Below are positions 44,247 to 51,293 of a stretch of DNA of 51,293 nt, one piece after another. Position 1 is the stretch's first letter. Each line of letters starts with the position of its first letter. The DNA is from Pararhodospirillum oryzae (lineage in GTDB: Bacteria > Pseudomonadota > Alphaproteobacteria > Rhodospirillales > Rhodospirillaceae), in assembly GCF_007992075.1 (NCBI RefSeq), contig NZ_BJZO01000023.1:1-51293 (forward strand), read 5' to 3'. The notes beneath the pieces are model-generated. The model was not told the origin of the DNA, did no database searches, and saw nothing but the letters and a program-made list of their open reading frames with translations. Position numbers and translations under genes: made by a program.

Positions 44247-45245
44247 GTGTCGTCTTTCCTGTCCGTGTTGCGCTTCGTGGGCCTGACGGGCCGCGAGGGA
44301 CTTCGCACCTACTGGACCCTGGTCCGGCTGATGATTCCGGTCATGATCGGGGTCAAGATCCTGGTCGAGCTGGGGCTTTTGCCCGTGCTCGCCCGCTTGT
44401 TCGCCCCGGTCATGCACCTGGTCGGCCTGCCGCCCGAAACCGGCCTGGTCTGGGCGTCGGCCCTGCTGGTGAACCTGTACGGGGGCGCGGTGGTGCTGCT
44501 GGCGCTGCTGCCCACCATGCCCCTGACGGCGGCCCAGGCCACGATCATCGGCCTGATGATGCTCATGGCCCACGCCATTCCCCTTGAGCAGAGCATTGCC
44601 CGGCGCGCCGGCACCAGCTTCGTGTTTTCGTCGGTGCTGCGCATTGGCGGAGCCTTTGCCGCCGGTGCCCTGTTCAATCTGTTCTGCCAGGCCACCGGCT
44701 GGCTGCAACAGCCGGCCCTGGTGGTTCTGGGCGCCCTTCATGGCGGGGGCGTGCAGGCGGGCGCGTGGGGCGCGTGGCTGCTCGATTCGGCGCGTTCCCT
44801 GCTCATGATCCTCGGCATTGTCGTGACCTTGGTGTTCTTGCTGCGCGTGCTCGACCGCCTGGGCATCACCGGGCGCCTGACCCGTGCCCTGGCCCCGGTC
44901 CTGGGGCGGGTGGGCATTGGCGGGCGCGCCATGCCGCTGACCATGGTCGGGGTTTTGCTGGGATTGTCCTATGGCGGGGCCCTGATCATCCGCGAGGCCC
45001 AGGCCGGCACGATCCCGCGCCGTCAGATTTTCCTGGCCCTGTGCCTGCTCAGCCTCTGCCACAGCCTGATCGAGGATACCCTTCTGGTCATGGCCCTGGG
45101 CGCCGACTGGACGGGGGTTCTGGTCTGGCGGGTTGCGTTCACCCTGGCCGTGATCTGGGGGCTCGACCGGATGCTGGACGCCCTGCCCGAGCGCATGGCG
45201 CAGCGGTTCTTGTACACCGGAAAGGAGGGGGTGACATGCCCGTAA
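44247..45245 (+). CDS. Nucleoside recognition (Gate) domain membrane protein
   Basis: A 332-aa inner-membrane protein with about eight to nine hydrophobic segments. It contains two Gate-like halves: the first around VLVELGLLPVLARLFAPVMHLVGLPPE (about 36-62), the second around LDRLGITGRLTRALAPVLGRVG (about 201-222), followed by SYGGALIIREAQAGTI and LCHSLIEDTLLVMALG. The latter features are shared with the SpmA/YjiH-like nucleoside recognition group whose transported molecule is uncertain. The GTG start follows GAGGG, 9 bp after gcvPB, so it probably shares the gcv transcript; a function in exporting or importing a small metabolite of one-carbon or purine metabolism is a guess. Confidence 0.8.
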   Translation: MSSFLSVLRFVGLTGREGLRTYWTLVRLMIPVMIGVKILVELGLLPVLARLFAPVMHLVGLPPETGLVWASALLVNLYGGAVVLLALLPTMPLTAAQATIIGLMMLMAHAIPLEQSIARRAGTSFVFSSVLRIGGAFAAGALFNLFCQATGWLQQPALVVLGALHGGGVQAGAWGAWLLDSARSLLMILGIVVTLVFLLRVLDRLGITGRLTRALAPVLGRVGIGGRAMPLTMVGVLLGLSYGGALIIREAQAGTIPRRQIFLALCLLSLCHSLIEDTLLVMALGADWTGVLVWRVAFTLAVIWGLDRMLDALPERMAQRFLYTGKEGVTCP

Positions 45246-45354
45246 CGGGTGGTTTTGGATTTACAGGACGCCCGGCTTTTGTCACGGTGTCGAAACTTGC
45301 TTTCCCAGGCGCGAAAGCGCTCTTCTTGCTGTTGTGGCCGGGACGAGGACATCC

Positions 45355-46638
45355 ATGACCGCCGACAAGGCCATCGCCGTTCTGCTGATTGAGGACAATC
45401 TAGGCGATAGCCGATTGATAGAGATCCACCTTGCCGAACAGACAGGCTATCTGTTCCGGGTGACCGTCCGCCCAACCCTCGACGAAGGCCTGCGGACCCT
45501 GGGCGAAGGCGGCATCGACGTGGTGCTTCTGGATCTCTCGTTGCCCGATTCGCAGGGTCTGGAGACCCTGCGCGTGGTCCTTGAACAGGCGGGCGAAACC
45601 CCGGTCGTTGTGTTGTCCGGGCTTGACGACGTGGCGTTGACGGTGCGGGCGGTCCAGAATGGCGCCCAGGACTACCTGGTCAAGGGCCGGGGCGATGGCG
45701 AGGTGATCCGCCGGGCCATCTTGCACGCGATCGAACGCCAGCGGTTTCGCAGCCAGCTTCTGATGGCGGAAGCGGTGTTCAATCATACCGGCACCGGGAT
45801 GATGGTCACCGACGCGAACGGCATGGTGACGCGGGTCAATCCGGCTTTTCTGGACGTGACCGGGTTCACCGAAAGCGAGGTGGTCGGCCGCACGGCCTGG
45901 GTCTTGAGCTCGGACCTGCACGACCCCTCGTTTCACCAGGACATGCGCCGGCACCTGGACCAGACCGGCACCTGGGAAGGCGAGGTGTGGAGCCGGCGCC
46001 GGGATGGCAGCATTCATCCGGAATGGTTGCGGGTCAACGCCGTGCAAGGCCCGACCGGAACCATCCTGGGCTATGTCACCATTTTTTCCGACCTCACCTT
46101 CCGCGCCCGGGCCGAGGAGGACCTGGTCCGCCAGGCCACCACCGACGCCCTGACCGGCCTGCCCAACCGCGCCTTGTTCGGCCGCCTGCTGGCATCGGGC
46201 GTGCAGCGGGCCTTGCGCTACGACAGACTGCTGGGACTGCTGTTCATCGACCTGGACGGGTTCAAGGCCGTCAACGATCGTTTCGGACACGAAGCAGGCG
46301 ACGACGTGTTGCGCGAGGTGGCCCGACGCCTGCGCCGGGCCGTGCGCCTGTCCGACGAGGTGGCCCGTCTGGGAGGCGACGAATTCACGGTGCTGCTCAG
46401 CGAAGTGCGCGGCCTGGAAGACGCCGAGATGGTGGCGGCCAAGGTGGTGCAGGCCCTGGGCGCCCCCTTCATGGTGCTGGGGGAGCGGGTGCCCCTGTCC
46501 GCCAGCGTTGGCATTGCCACGGTCCCGACCCATGGCGCCGACGCCGAGCAGCTGTTGCGCGCCGCCGACGAGGCGATGTACGCCGCCAAGAAGGCCGGCA
46601 AGAACCGCTATACCTTTGCCCGCCGCGCCGGACTTTAA
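45355..46638 (+). CDS. Response regulator with PAS and GGDEF output (diguanylate cyclase)
   Basis: A 427-aa protein. An N-terminal receiver (1-125) has the acid pair Glu13-Asp14 in IEDN, the phosphorylated Asp60 in VVLLDLSLPD and Lys in YLVKG; its IEDNLGDSRLIEIHL start is of the Rcp1-like type. A PAS domain (about 135-255, FNHTGTGMMVTDANGMVTRVN) leads to a GGDEF domain with GGDEF intact at 340-344 and RLSD (RxxD) five residues before. Phosphorylation should control c-di-GMP synthesis. GAGGA lies before the ATG. The PAS histidine kinase at 37.3 kb is a candidate kinase. It is followed by another receiver gene after a 25-bp tandem array. Confidence 0.93.
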   Translation: MTADKAIAVLLIEDNLGDSRLIEIHLAEQTGYLFRVTVRPTLDEGLRTLGEGGIDVVLLDLSLPDSQGLETLRVVLEQAGETPVVVLSGLDDVALTVRAVQNGAQDYLVKGRGDGEVIRRAILHAIERQRFRSQLLMAEAVFNHTGTGMMVTDANGMVTRVNPAFLDVTGFTESEVVGRTAWVLSSDLHDPSFHQDMRRHLDQTGTWEGEVWSRRRDGSIHPEWLRVNAVQGPTGTILGYVTIFSDLTFRARAEEDLVRQATTDALTGLPNRALFGRLLASGVQRALRYDRLLGLLFIDLDGFKAVNDRFGHEAGDDVLREVARRLRRAVRLSDEVARLGGDEFTVLLSEVRGLEDAEMVAAKVVQALGAPFMVLGERVPLSASVGIATVPTHGADAEQLLRAADEAMYAAKKAGKNRYTFARRAGL

Positions 46639-46652
46639 GGCAGGGGAAAAAC

Positions 46653-46727
46653 CGTCCCTCCGGACGCGCCTGCCCGGCGTCCCTCCGGACGCGCCCGCCC
46701 GGCGTCCTTCCGGACGCACCCGCCAGG
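46653..46727. repeat. Three 25-bp tandem repeats
   Basis: Units at 46653-46677, 46678-46702 and 46703-46727 share the core CGTCCCTCCGGACGCGCC. Units 1 and 2 differ at one base, unit 3 at about four. Each contains the palindrome TCCGGA. They lie 14 bp after the stop of the receiver-PAS-GGDEF gene and are not coding. Confidence 0.9.
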
Positions 46728-46863
46728 GGGTGGCGAAGGAAGGGGGAATTCGGCTATGATCGGGAAAGATTGAAGTAAAAATCCGCAACGGGTGACGGGG
46801 GCGGGGCGGCCACCTGCCTGGGGGGAAAACCCGATGGCGCCGCAAGGACGAGGACGTCGAGCA

Positions 46864-47283
46864 ATGGATATCCTACTGGTCGAGGACAACCCGGGGGATG
46901 CGCGCCTCGCATCGGAAGCGTTCAAGGAAGGGGGACTCCCCACGACCTTGCACATGGTCCAAGATGGCATCGAGGCCATGGCTTTCCTGCGCCGCGAACC
47001 CCATTACGGCACGGTGCCCCGTCCCGATCTGATTTTGCTGGACCTTAACTTGCCCCGCAAGGATGGCCGCGAGGTTCTGGCGGAGCTCAAGCAAGATCCA
47101 GACCTGAAGCGCATTCCTGTTATCGTCCTCACCACCTCGCAGGCCGAGGCCGATATTCTGCGCAGCTATGATCTGCACGCCAACTGCTACATCGTGAAGC
47201 CGGTGGACTTTGACCACTTCATCGACGTGGTGCGGGGGATCGAACAGTTCTGGTGCACCCTGGTGAAACTCCCTCCCCGGTAG
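46864..47283 (+). CDS. Single-domain response regulator (Rcp1-like)
   Basis: A 139-aa receiver with no output domain. [10 protein letters not shown] (acid pair Glu7-Asp8), the phosphorylated Asp60 in [13 protein letters not shown], Thr in VLTTSQAE and Lys in [10 protein letters not shown] are complete, and the pattern EDNPGDARL...EAFKE is that of Rcp1-type partners of phytochrome-like kinases. It probably relays phosphate or binds a protein target. The ATG giving MDILLVEDN was chosen over an ATG at 46792. TATGAT at 46755-46760 may be its -10. It lies 225 bp downstream of the receiver-GGDEF gene, separated by tandem repeats. Confidence 0.93.
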   Translation: MDILLVEDNPGDARLASEAFKEGGLPTTLHMVQDGIEAMAFLRREPHYGTVPRPDLILLDLNLPRKDGREVLAELKQDPDLKRIPVIVLTTSQAEADILRSYDLHANCYIVKPVDFDHFIDVVRGIEQFWCTLVKLPPR

Positions 47284-47436
47284 GGGCGATCCCCTCCTGG
47301 CGGAAGACGAACGCGCGCACGGCGGCCCGGCCCCATGATCCTTTCGTGACAGGACCGGTCGAACATTGCGCCGACCGAAACCTTGGTGTGTCCTCCCTCG
47401 CGCATACAGCCCCCAAGCCGCGAGGGAACCCGCACC

Positions 47437-47733
47437 ATGCCGACCCCTTACGCCTACAAGGCGGTCATGTTCGATGCCCAGACCGGGGCGCAGAACACCT
47501 ATGTCTTTTCCAGCGAAACCGACCTGATGACGGCCTCGCGCATGCAGCTGATCGACGCGTTCATGCACTACGTCGACCACGTCGAGCTGCCCAGGGAATC
47601 CGTGGGCTATGAAATCCAGACCGCGCTCAAGAATCGCGACATGGAGGTGGTCACGGCCGTGGGCCTGCTCAAGCTCCAGCGCGGCGAGATCCCGTTCATG
47701 GTCATGATCAGCCGGGCCGACAACGGCGCCTGA
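47437..47733 (+). CDS. Hypothetical protein, 98 aa
   Basis: I do not recognise this protein. It is soluble and acidic, with an N-terminal beta-like segment (YAYKAVMFDAQTGAQNTYVF), a helix (TASRMQLIDAFMHYVDHVE), and a C-terminal part that looks like beta strands (EVVTAVGLLKLQRGEIPFMVMIS). GAGGGAA precedes the ATG and the frame is closed by a GC-rich hairpin. No signal peptide or catalytic motif is visible. It lies between a receiver gene and a polysaccharide deacetylase gene, each with its own spacer, so a shared function is not indicated. Confidence 0.65.
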   Translation: MPTPYAYKAVMFDAQTGAQNTYVFSSETDLMTASRMQLIDAFMHYVDHVELPRESVGYEIQTALKNRDMEVVTAVGLLKLQRGEIPFMVMISRADNGA

Positions 47734-47736
47734 GGC

Positions 47737-47766
47737 CTCCCGGCCGGACGGGGGGCGGGCCGGGAG
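47737..47766 (+). terminator. GC-rich hairpin after the 98-aa gene
   Basis: CTCCCGGCC and GGCCGGGAG form a 9-bp stem with a 12-nt loop just after the stop. No T-run follows. Confidence 0.45.
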
Positions 47767-47804
47767 TCCGGGCCGTCCCTGGTCCGGGGCCAGCGCCCGG
47801 CGCG

Positions 47805-47853
47805 CTCCCCTGTCCCCTCCCTCCCCTGCCCCCTCCCCTGTCCCCTCCCCCTT
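47805..47853. repeat. Pyrimidine-rich tandem array, G-run rich on the minus strand
   Basis: A 49-bp tract with eight C-runs of three or more and only three G. A 16-bp unit CTCCCCTGTCCCCTCC occurs at 47805-47820 and 47833-47848, with a one-base variant at 47821. On the minus strand the G-runs could fold as a quadruplex. Confidence 0.75.
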
Positions 47854-47919
47854 CGCTAACCCCCCCTTAAGACTCCGCGTGGCAGGCTTGGGCCTCCTGA
47901 TGGCTTCGGACGGCCTGAC

Positions 47920-49107
47920 ATGCCTGCCAAAAAGAAACGGACACAAACCAAGCGTTCCTCGCCCGATACGTTCAATCGCCGGGCGCTTCTTGCCTGCGCC
48001 GGGGCGTTGCTGCTGGGCGTGGCCGGGGGCGCGGCCGGAACCCGGCTCGTGGGGCGCCTGGCCGCCGCGACGGGACCGCTTGGCGCCCTCCCCGACGATC
48101 CGCCGTCCTTTCGCCCCCTGACCCCCGGGGAACTGGCCCGGGCCCAGGCGGAATCCCACCGCCTGATCAGCCGCCAGGTGGCCGCGCTGGAGGCCAGCGA
48201 GGGCGCGATGCCCTCGATCATCGATCCTCCCTTGGATCAGGCCCCCCGGGTGTTCGCGCCGCCGGCCCCGGCCGAGCCCGCGGCCCTGCCGCCGGCGCCC
48301 GTCGCGAGCGCGGCGCCGCCGGGTGGCGCGCCCTCCCCTCTCCCTGCCCGCCCCCTTTCCCAGGCTTCCCTTCCCGCCCAGCCCCGGACCCGCACGCCCT
48401 GGCGCGACAACGCCCTGGCGCTGCCCGACCCCGGCCAGGGTCCGAAAATCGCCGTGGTCATCGACGACCTGGGCCTGGACCGTCCGGGCAGCCAGGCCAT
48501 GATCGCGCTGAACGGTCCCCTGACCTTGTCGTGCATGGCCTATGCCCCCGATCCCCGGGGCCTGGCGCGGGCCGTGCACGCGGGCGGGCATGAAACCATG
48601 CTGCACCTGCCCATGGAGCCGCGCGACGCGTCGGTGGATCCCGGTCCGGGGGCGCTGAAGGTGGGAGACAGCCCGGCCGTGATCCGCGCCCGCCTGGCCG
48701 AGGCCCTGGATCGCTTCCCCACCGTGGTCGGCCTGAACAACCACATGGGCAGCCGCTTCACGGCCGATCGCCCGGGCATGAGCACGTTGCTGCAAGACGT
48801 GGGACAGCGCGGCCTCATGTTCCTGGACAGCCGCACCACCGGCCAGTCGGTGGCCGGCGACCTGGCCCACGCCTATCACGTGCCCTTCGCCGAACGCGCC
48901 GTGTTCATCGATCACGAGAACGACCCGGCGGTGATCCGCCAGCAACTGGCCCTTACCGAAAAAATCGCGCGCATGCATGGCCACGCGGTGGCCATCGGCC
49001 ACCCCCGGCCGGCCACCCATGCCCAACTGGCGGCCTGGCTGCCAACCCTGCGCGGGCGCGGGTTTGCCCTGATCCCGGCCAGCGCCGTGATCCGCCTGCA
49101 CGCCTGA
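47920..49107 (+). CDS. Divergent polysaccharide deacetylase family protein
   Basis: A 395-aa protein. A basic N-terminus (PAKKKRTQTKRSS) and one hydrophobic helix (about 22-42) form a signal anchor, followed by a Pro/Ala-rich linker (about 100-165) that could span the periplasm. Residues about 168-390 match the divergent polysaccharide deacetylase family (PF04748-like): IAVVIDDLGLD, HETMLHLPMEP, VVGLNNHMGSRFT, FLDSRTT and AIGHPRPATHAQL. The Asp and His positions expected for metal binding appear kept. It may act on peptidoglycan or an envelope glycan; the reaction is not established for this group. It probably has its own promoter after the G-run-rich tract. Confidence 0.85.
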   Translation: MPAKKKRTQTKRSSPDTFNRRALLACAGALLLGVAGGAAGTRLVGRLAAATGPLGALPDDPPSFRPLTPGELARAQAESHRLISRQVAALEASEGAMPSIIDPPLDQAPRVFAPPAPAEPAALPPAPVASAAPPGGAPSPLPARPLSQASLPAQPRTRTPWRDNALALPDPGQGPKIAVVIDDLGLDRPGSQAMIALNGPLTLSCMAYAPDPRGLARAVHAGGHETMLHLPMEPRDASVDPGPGALKVGDSPAVIRARLAEALDRFPTVVGLNNHMGSRFTADRPGMSTLLQDVGQRGLMFLDSRTTGQSVAGDLAHAYHVPFAERAVFIDHENDPAVIRQQLALTEKIARMHGHAVAIGHPRPATHAQLAAWLPTLRGRGFALIPASAVIRLHA

Positions 49108-49213
49108 CGGACGGCTCTTGCTTTTGGAAGGCGCCCCCCCAGGTTAGAGGCGTCTTCCCACCGGGCGCGGCCCTTTTGTTGGCATCGGCGTCCCCCGCAA
49201 GGACAGCAAGGAA

Positions 49214-49921
49214 GTGAACCACACGGGTGGGCCTTCGAAGGCCTTTCGCCGGCTGATGGCGTGTCTTGGACTGGGGCTTGGGCTCGGGCTGGGGGCGTGT
49301 TCAAGCATGAACGTCACCACCCCGGCACGGTCGGCCAGTGAACAGCTTCTCATCTCGCAAGCCGCCGACCGCGCCGCCCAGCGCCTGGCCGATGCCCTGG
49401 CCTTGAAGGAAGGCCCGGTCTTCGTCGACGCCAGCCTGGCCGAGGGCTACGACAGCAAATACGCGATAGGAGCGGTGCGCGCGGCCCTGGCACGCCACGG
49501 CGCGACCCTGGCCCCCACGCGCGAAGCCGCCCGCACGGTGGTGGAAATCCGCTTCGGGGCCCTGTCCCTGGACACGGAAAAATCCCTGCTGGGCCTGCCC
49601 GAGCTGAACTTGCCCATTCCGCTGGCCACGGGGGTGCGCACCCCGGAAATCGCCCTGTTCAAGAAGGACTCCACCCAGGGCGTGGCCAAGATGGCGGCCC
49701 TGGCCTACGACCGCGACGACGGAACCCTGGTGGCCGCGCCCACGCCGCAATACGGCTTCGCCGACAAAACCGAGTGGACCATGGCACTGTTTATTTCCTG
49801 GGAATCGGGCGATTTCCTGCCTGCCGATGCCCGGCCGGGCTCGGTGCCCGTGCCCGACGCCGTGCCCCTGCCCTGGCCCACCACGTCGCCAGACGAGGAC
49901 GCGCCCCCGGCCACGCCGTGA
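49214..49921 (+). CDS. DUF6655-like lipoprotein
   Basis: A 235-aa lipoprotein from a GTG start that keeps the basic N-region (KAFRR) ahead of a Gly/Leu core and LGAC (Cys29); the ATG at 49256 would lose the basic part. The mature protein has SASEQLLISQAADRAAQRLADAL, VFVDASLAEGYDSKYAIGAVRAAL and ARTVVEIRFGALSLDTEKSLLGLPE (across about 120-145), a pattern I associate with the DUF6655 family of uncharacterised outer-membrane lipoproteins. The tail is Pro/Asp-rich. It follows the deacetylase gene by 106 bp and converges with a solute-binding protein gene across a tandem array. Function unknown. Confidence 0.75.
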   Translation: MNHTGGPSKAFRRLMACLGLGLGLGLGACSSMNVTTPARSASEQLLISQAADRAAQRLADALALKEGPVFVDASLAEGYDSKYAIGAVRAALARHGATLAPTREAARTVVEIRFGALSLDTEKSLLGLPELNLPIPLATGVRTPEIALFKKDSTQGVAKMAALAYDRDDGTLVAAPTPQYGFADKTEWTMALFISWESGDFLPADARPGSVPVPDAVPLPWPTTSPDEDAPPATP

Positions 49922-49946
49922 GCCCCGCCCGAAGCCTGGTGCCCCC

Positions 49947-50026
49947 GGAACACGACTCCCACGGAGCCGCGCCCCTACGGGGCCGCGCTCCCACGGGGCC
50001 GCGCTCCCACGGGGCCGGGCCCCTAC
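49947..50026. repeat. 16-bp tandem repeats between convergent genes
   Basis: Four units at 49963-49978, 49979-49994, 49995-50010 and 50011-50026, plus a decayed unit at 49947-49962. Units 2 and 3 are identical (GGGGCCGCGCTCCCAC). The last unit contains the stop codon of the solute-binding protein gene. Confidence 0.9.
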
Positions 50027-50823
50027 GGCGCCAGAATGCTCTCCAAACCATGGGCGCGGGCGGCCTCGCGCAGGCGCCCGTCGGCCTTGACCTGGCGCAC
50101 GAAGGCATTGACCCGGTCCAGCCAGCGCGCCTCGCCCAGCGGCACCGCGTAGGCGTAGGGCGTGGGCGCCACGGGCTGGGGAGGCGCGATCAGAACCGCC
50201 CAGTCGGTCAGGTCCGCCATGCGCCGGCCATAGGGATAATCGGTCATGAACACGTCGGCACGACCGCTTTGCACCTCCTGCTCGCGCTCACGAAAGCCGT
50301 CAACCACGTCCAGCGTGGCGATTTTCAGGCGCTCGCGCATCACCGGCTCCATGTAGGTCCCGCGCTGCACCACCACCACGATCCCGACGTGATCGATATC
50401 CTCCCATGCCCGCACGCCCGGATGATGGCGCGAGGCCACGGCATAGATGCCACTCACCAGGGTTGGCTCGCTAAAGTCCATGAAGGCGGCGCGGCTGGGC
50501 AAGACGCCAACCGCGTGCATGGCGATATCGCAACGGCGCTGGGCCAGGGACTCCGCCAGGGTGGAAAACGAGCCATCGACAAACCGCACCCTGACCCCCA
50601 GATCCTGGCCGAGGGCCCGCGCCATGTCGATATCCATCCCGGCCAGCACCCCGGTGCGGGGATCGCGATAGGTGATGGAATAATAATCGGGCCAGATGCA
50701 CACCCGCACGGCCCCCCGGGCCTGGATGTCGTCCAGCAGGTCGGCCCGCGCCTCCCGGGCGCCGCTCATGGCGCCCAGGGCGACCATCATCCCCAGGCCG
50801 ATCGCGAATCCGGCGTGCCGCAT
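50023..50823 (-). CDS. Periplasmic solute-binding protein, family 3
   Basis: A 266-aa secreted protein with a signal peptide of about 27 residues ending in ARA before DLLDD. The mature part has the SBP_bac_3 pattern: RGAVRVCIWPDYYSITYRDP, GMDIDMARALGQDLGVRVRFV, CDIAMHAVGVLPSRA and VQRGTYME, ending in a second lobe with ADVFMTDYPYGRRM. Family members capture amino acids or similar small molecules in the periplasm. No ABC permease or ATPase gene is adjacent, so it may serve a remote transporter or a receptor. A copy of the dispersed palindromic element lies 38-127 bp upstream, inside its leader or promoter region. Confidence 0.9.
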   Translation of the reverse strand: MRHAGFAIGLGMMVALGAMSGAREARADLLDDIQARGAVRVCIWPDYYSITYRDPRTGVLAGMDIDMARALGQDLGVRVRFVDGSFSTLAESLAQRRCDIAMHAVGVLPSRAAFMDFSEPTLVSGIYAVASRHHPGVRAWEDIDHVGIVVVVQRGTYMEPVMRERLKIATLDVVDGFREREQEVQSGRADVFMTDYPYGRRMADLTDWAVLIAPPQPVAPTPYAYAVPLGEARWLDRVNAFVRQVKADGRLREAARAHGLESILAP

Positions 50824-50860
50824 CCGTGCCCCTCCCCAATAACGCGAAGCCCCACAAAGA

Positions 50861-50950
50861 ACACCTGTGCGTTGAACCCGATCCCGGCACGGTGATTTAA
50901 CTTTTTGTTCTTGCGTTCGACTTATCCGAAAAGCGCTTCCCTTTTTCGGG
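50861..50950 (-). repeat. Dispersed palindromic element, copy B
   Basis: On the minus strand this begins CCCGAAAAAGGGAAGCGCTT and continues through CACCGTGCCGGGATCGGGTT to CAACGCACAGGTG. It aligns with copy A (40666-40748) along its whole length. Both stem-loops are kept: CCGAAAA/TTTTCGG and CACCGTGC/GCACAGGTG (one bulge). Confidence 0.8.
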
Positions 50951-51100
50951 GTTTAATTTAGCCAGACGTAGGACGCTTCCGAAAGGGGATCAACGACGAG
51001 CCCCCTTTTCTTTTCGCTCCCCTGGGGGAAATGGCCCCGAAGAGCGCGGCAGGCGCCCGGGCCGCGATCGCCCGGGGGGCCTCTCCGGCCGGCGGGCATG
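50951..51100. other. Spacer between repeat copy B and the tRNA terminator
   Basis: No gene is seen. GAAAGGGG (50981-50988) and CCCCCTTTTC (51001-51010) could pair as a weak terminator-like hairpin on the plus strand. The rest is GC-rich without recognisable signals. Confidence 0.4.
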
Positions 51101-51136
51101 AAAAAACCCCTGGAAGCGCCGGAGGCTTCAAGGGGT
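51101..51136 (-). terminator. Intrinsic terminator of the tRNA-Arg gene
   Basis: On the minus strand ACCCCTTGAAGC pairs with GCTTCCAGGGGT (one mismatch in twelve) and runs into six T. It starts ten bases after the encoded CCA. Confidence 0.9.
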
Positions 51137-51145
51137 GGGAGGGGC

Positions 51146-51222
51146 TGGCCTCCCCGACAGGATTCGAACCTGTGGCCTTTGGATTAGGAATCCAACGCTC
51201 TATCCTGCTGAGCTACGGGGAG
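51146..51222 (-). tRNA. tRNA-Arg, anticodon CCU
   Basis: A 77-nt gene including an encoded CCA. The acceptor stem CTCCCCG pairs with CGGGGAG, the D arm is GCTC...GAGC, the anticodon stem TTGGA/TCCAA holds the loop TTCCTAA (anticodon CCU, reading AGG), the variable loop is AGGCC, and the T arm is ACAGG-TTCGAAT-CCTGT. It would decode the rare Arg codon AGG. A terminator follows at once. Confidence 0.97.
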
Positions 51223-51293
51223 ACGCCGTGTTGCTTATACCCCCCCCGGCGGCCCGAGGCAATCGGGGTGGACCAAGGCAATCGGGTGAACCG

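Noticed and set aside
42576..45062. Very long open frame (828 codons) antisense to gcvPB and the Gate-domain gene
   Set aside because: In high-GC DNA the reverse frame of real genes stays open. The translation is Gly/Gln/His/Arg-rich without any domain, while the plus strand encodes complete known proteins.
46653..50026. CRISPR-like arrays
   Set aside because: The units are contiguous 16- or 25-bp repeats without spacers and no cas gene is near.

Overview
The window is high-GC chromosomal DNA (roughly 65-70% G+C by eye) from an alphaproteobacterium, most likely of the order Rhodospirillales (Rhodospirillum/Pararhodospirillum-like; the exact genus is inference). The pointers are FlbT and FlaF beside a flagellin, DUF2336 and zf-CHCC proteins, HpnA, a CIRCE-controlled groESL operon, a PPi-type phosphofructokinase and a split-P glycine cleavage operon. 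I see no insertion sequence, prophage or CRISPR array.

Left part (1-16.4 kb): a lipoprotein-like hydrolase with an ABC ATPase; a small zinc-binding complex I accessory protein; a DUF2336 protein translationally coupled to a diguanylate cyclase; an orphan 149-aa protein; asparagine synthetase; PPi-phosphofructokinase; HpnA; a MATE exporter; a radical SAM protein; and a hydroxyacyl-CoA dehydrogenase/ETF group (hbd-etfA-etfB) whose upstream region holds a good sigma70-like promoter flanked by two similar palindromes.

Middle (16.4-31.2 kb): an uncharacterised two-gene unit (a small charged protein and a membrane protein with a long acidic disordered tail), glutamyl-Q tRNA(Asp) synthetase, an HNH endonuclease, an Lrp/AsnC regulator, groES-groEL with promoter and CIRCE operator, two small envelope proteins, and a flagellar locus: flagellin, flbT, flaF and two TPR-glycosyltransferase fusions. 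That locus reads as a flagellin production, mRNA-control and glycosylation module. flbT is a sharp low-GC island inside it, and the flagellin leader carries hairpins, one of which covers the ribosome binding site.

Right part (31.2-51.3 kb): an aldo/keto reductase, a second diguanylate cyclase, two glycosyltransferases (GT9 and GT4), an alpha/beta hydrolase, a soluble PAS histidine kinase, gcvT-gcvH-gcvPA-gcvPB, a nucleoside-recognition membrane protein, a receiver-PAS-GGDEF protein, a stand-alone Rcp1-like receiver, an orphan 98-aa protein, a divergent polysaccharide deacetylase, a DUF6655-like lipoprotein, a periplasmic solute-binding protein and tRNA-Arg(CCU). Three short GC-rich tandem arrays cluster at 46.6-50.0 kb. 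One dispersed palindromic element of about 85 bp occurs twice, between gcvT and gcvH and upstream of the solute-binding protein, in opposite orientations.
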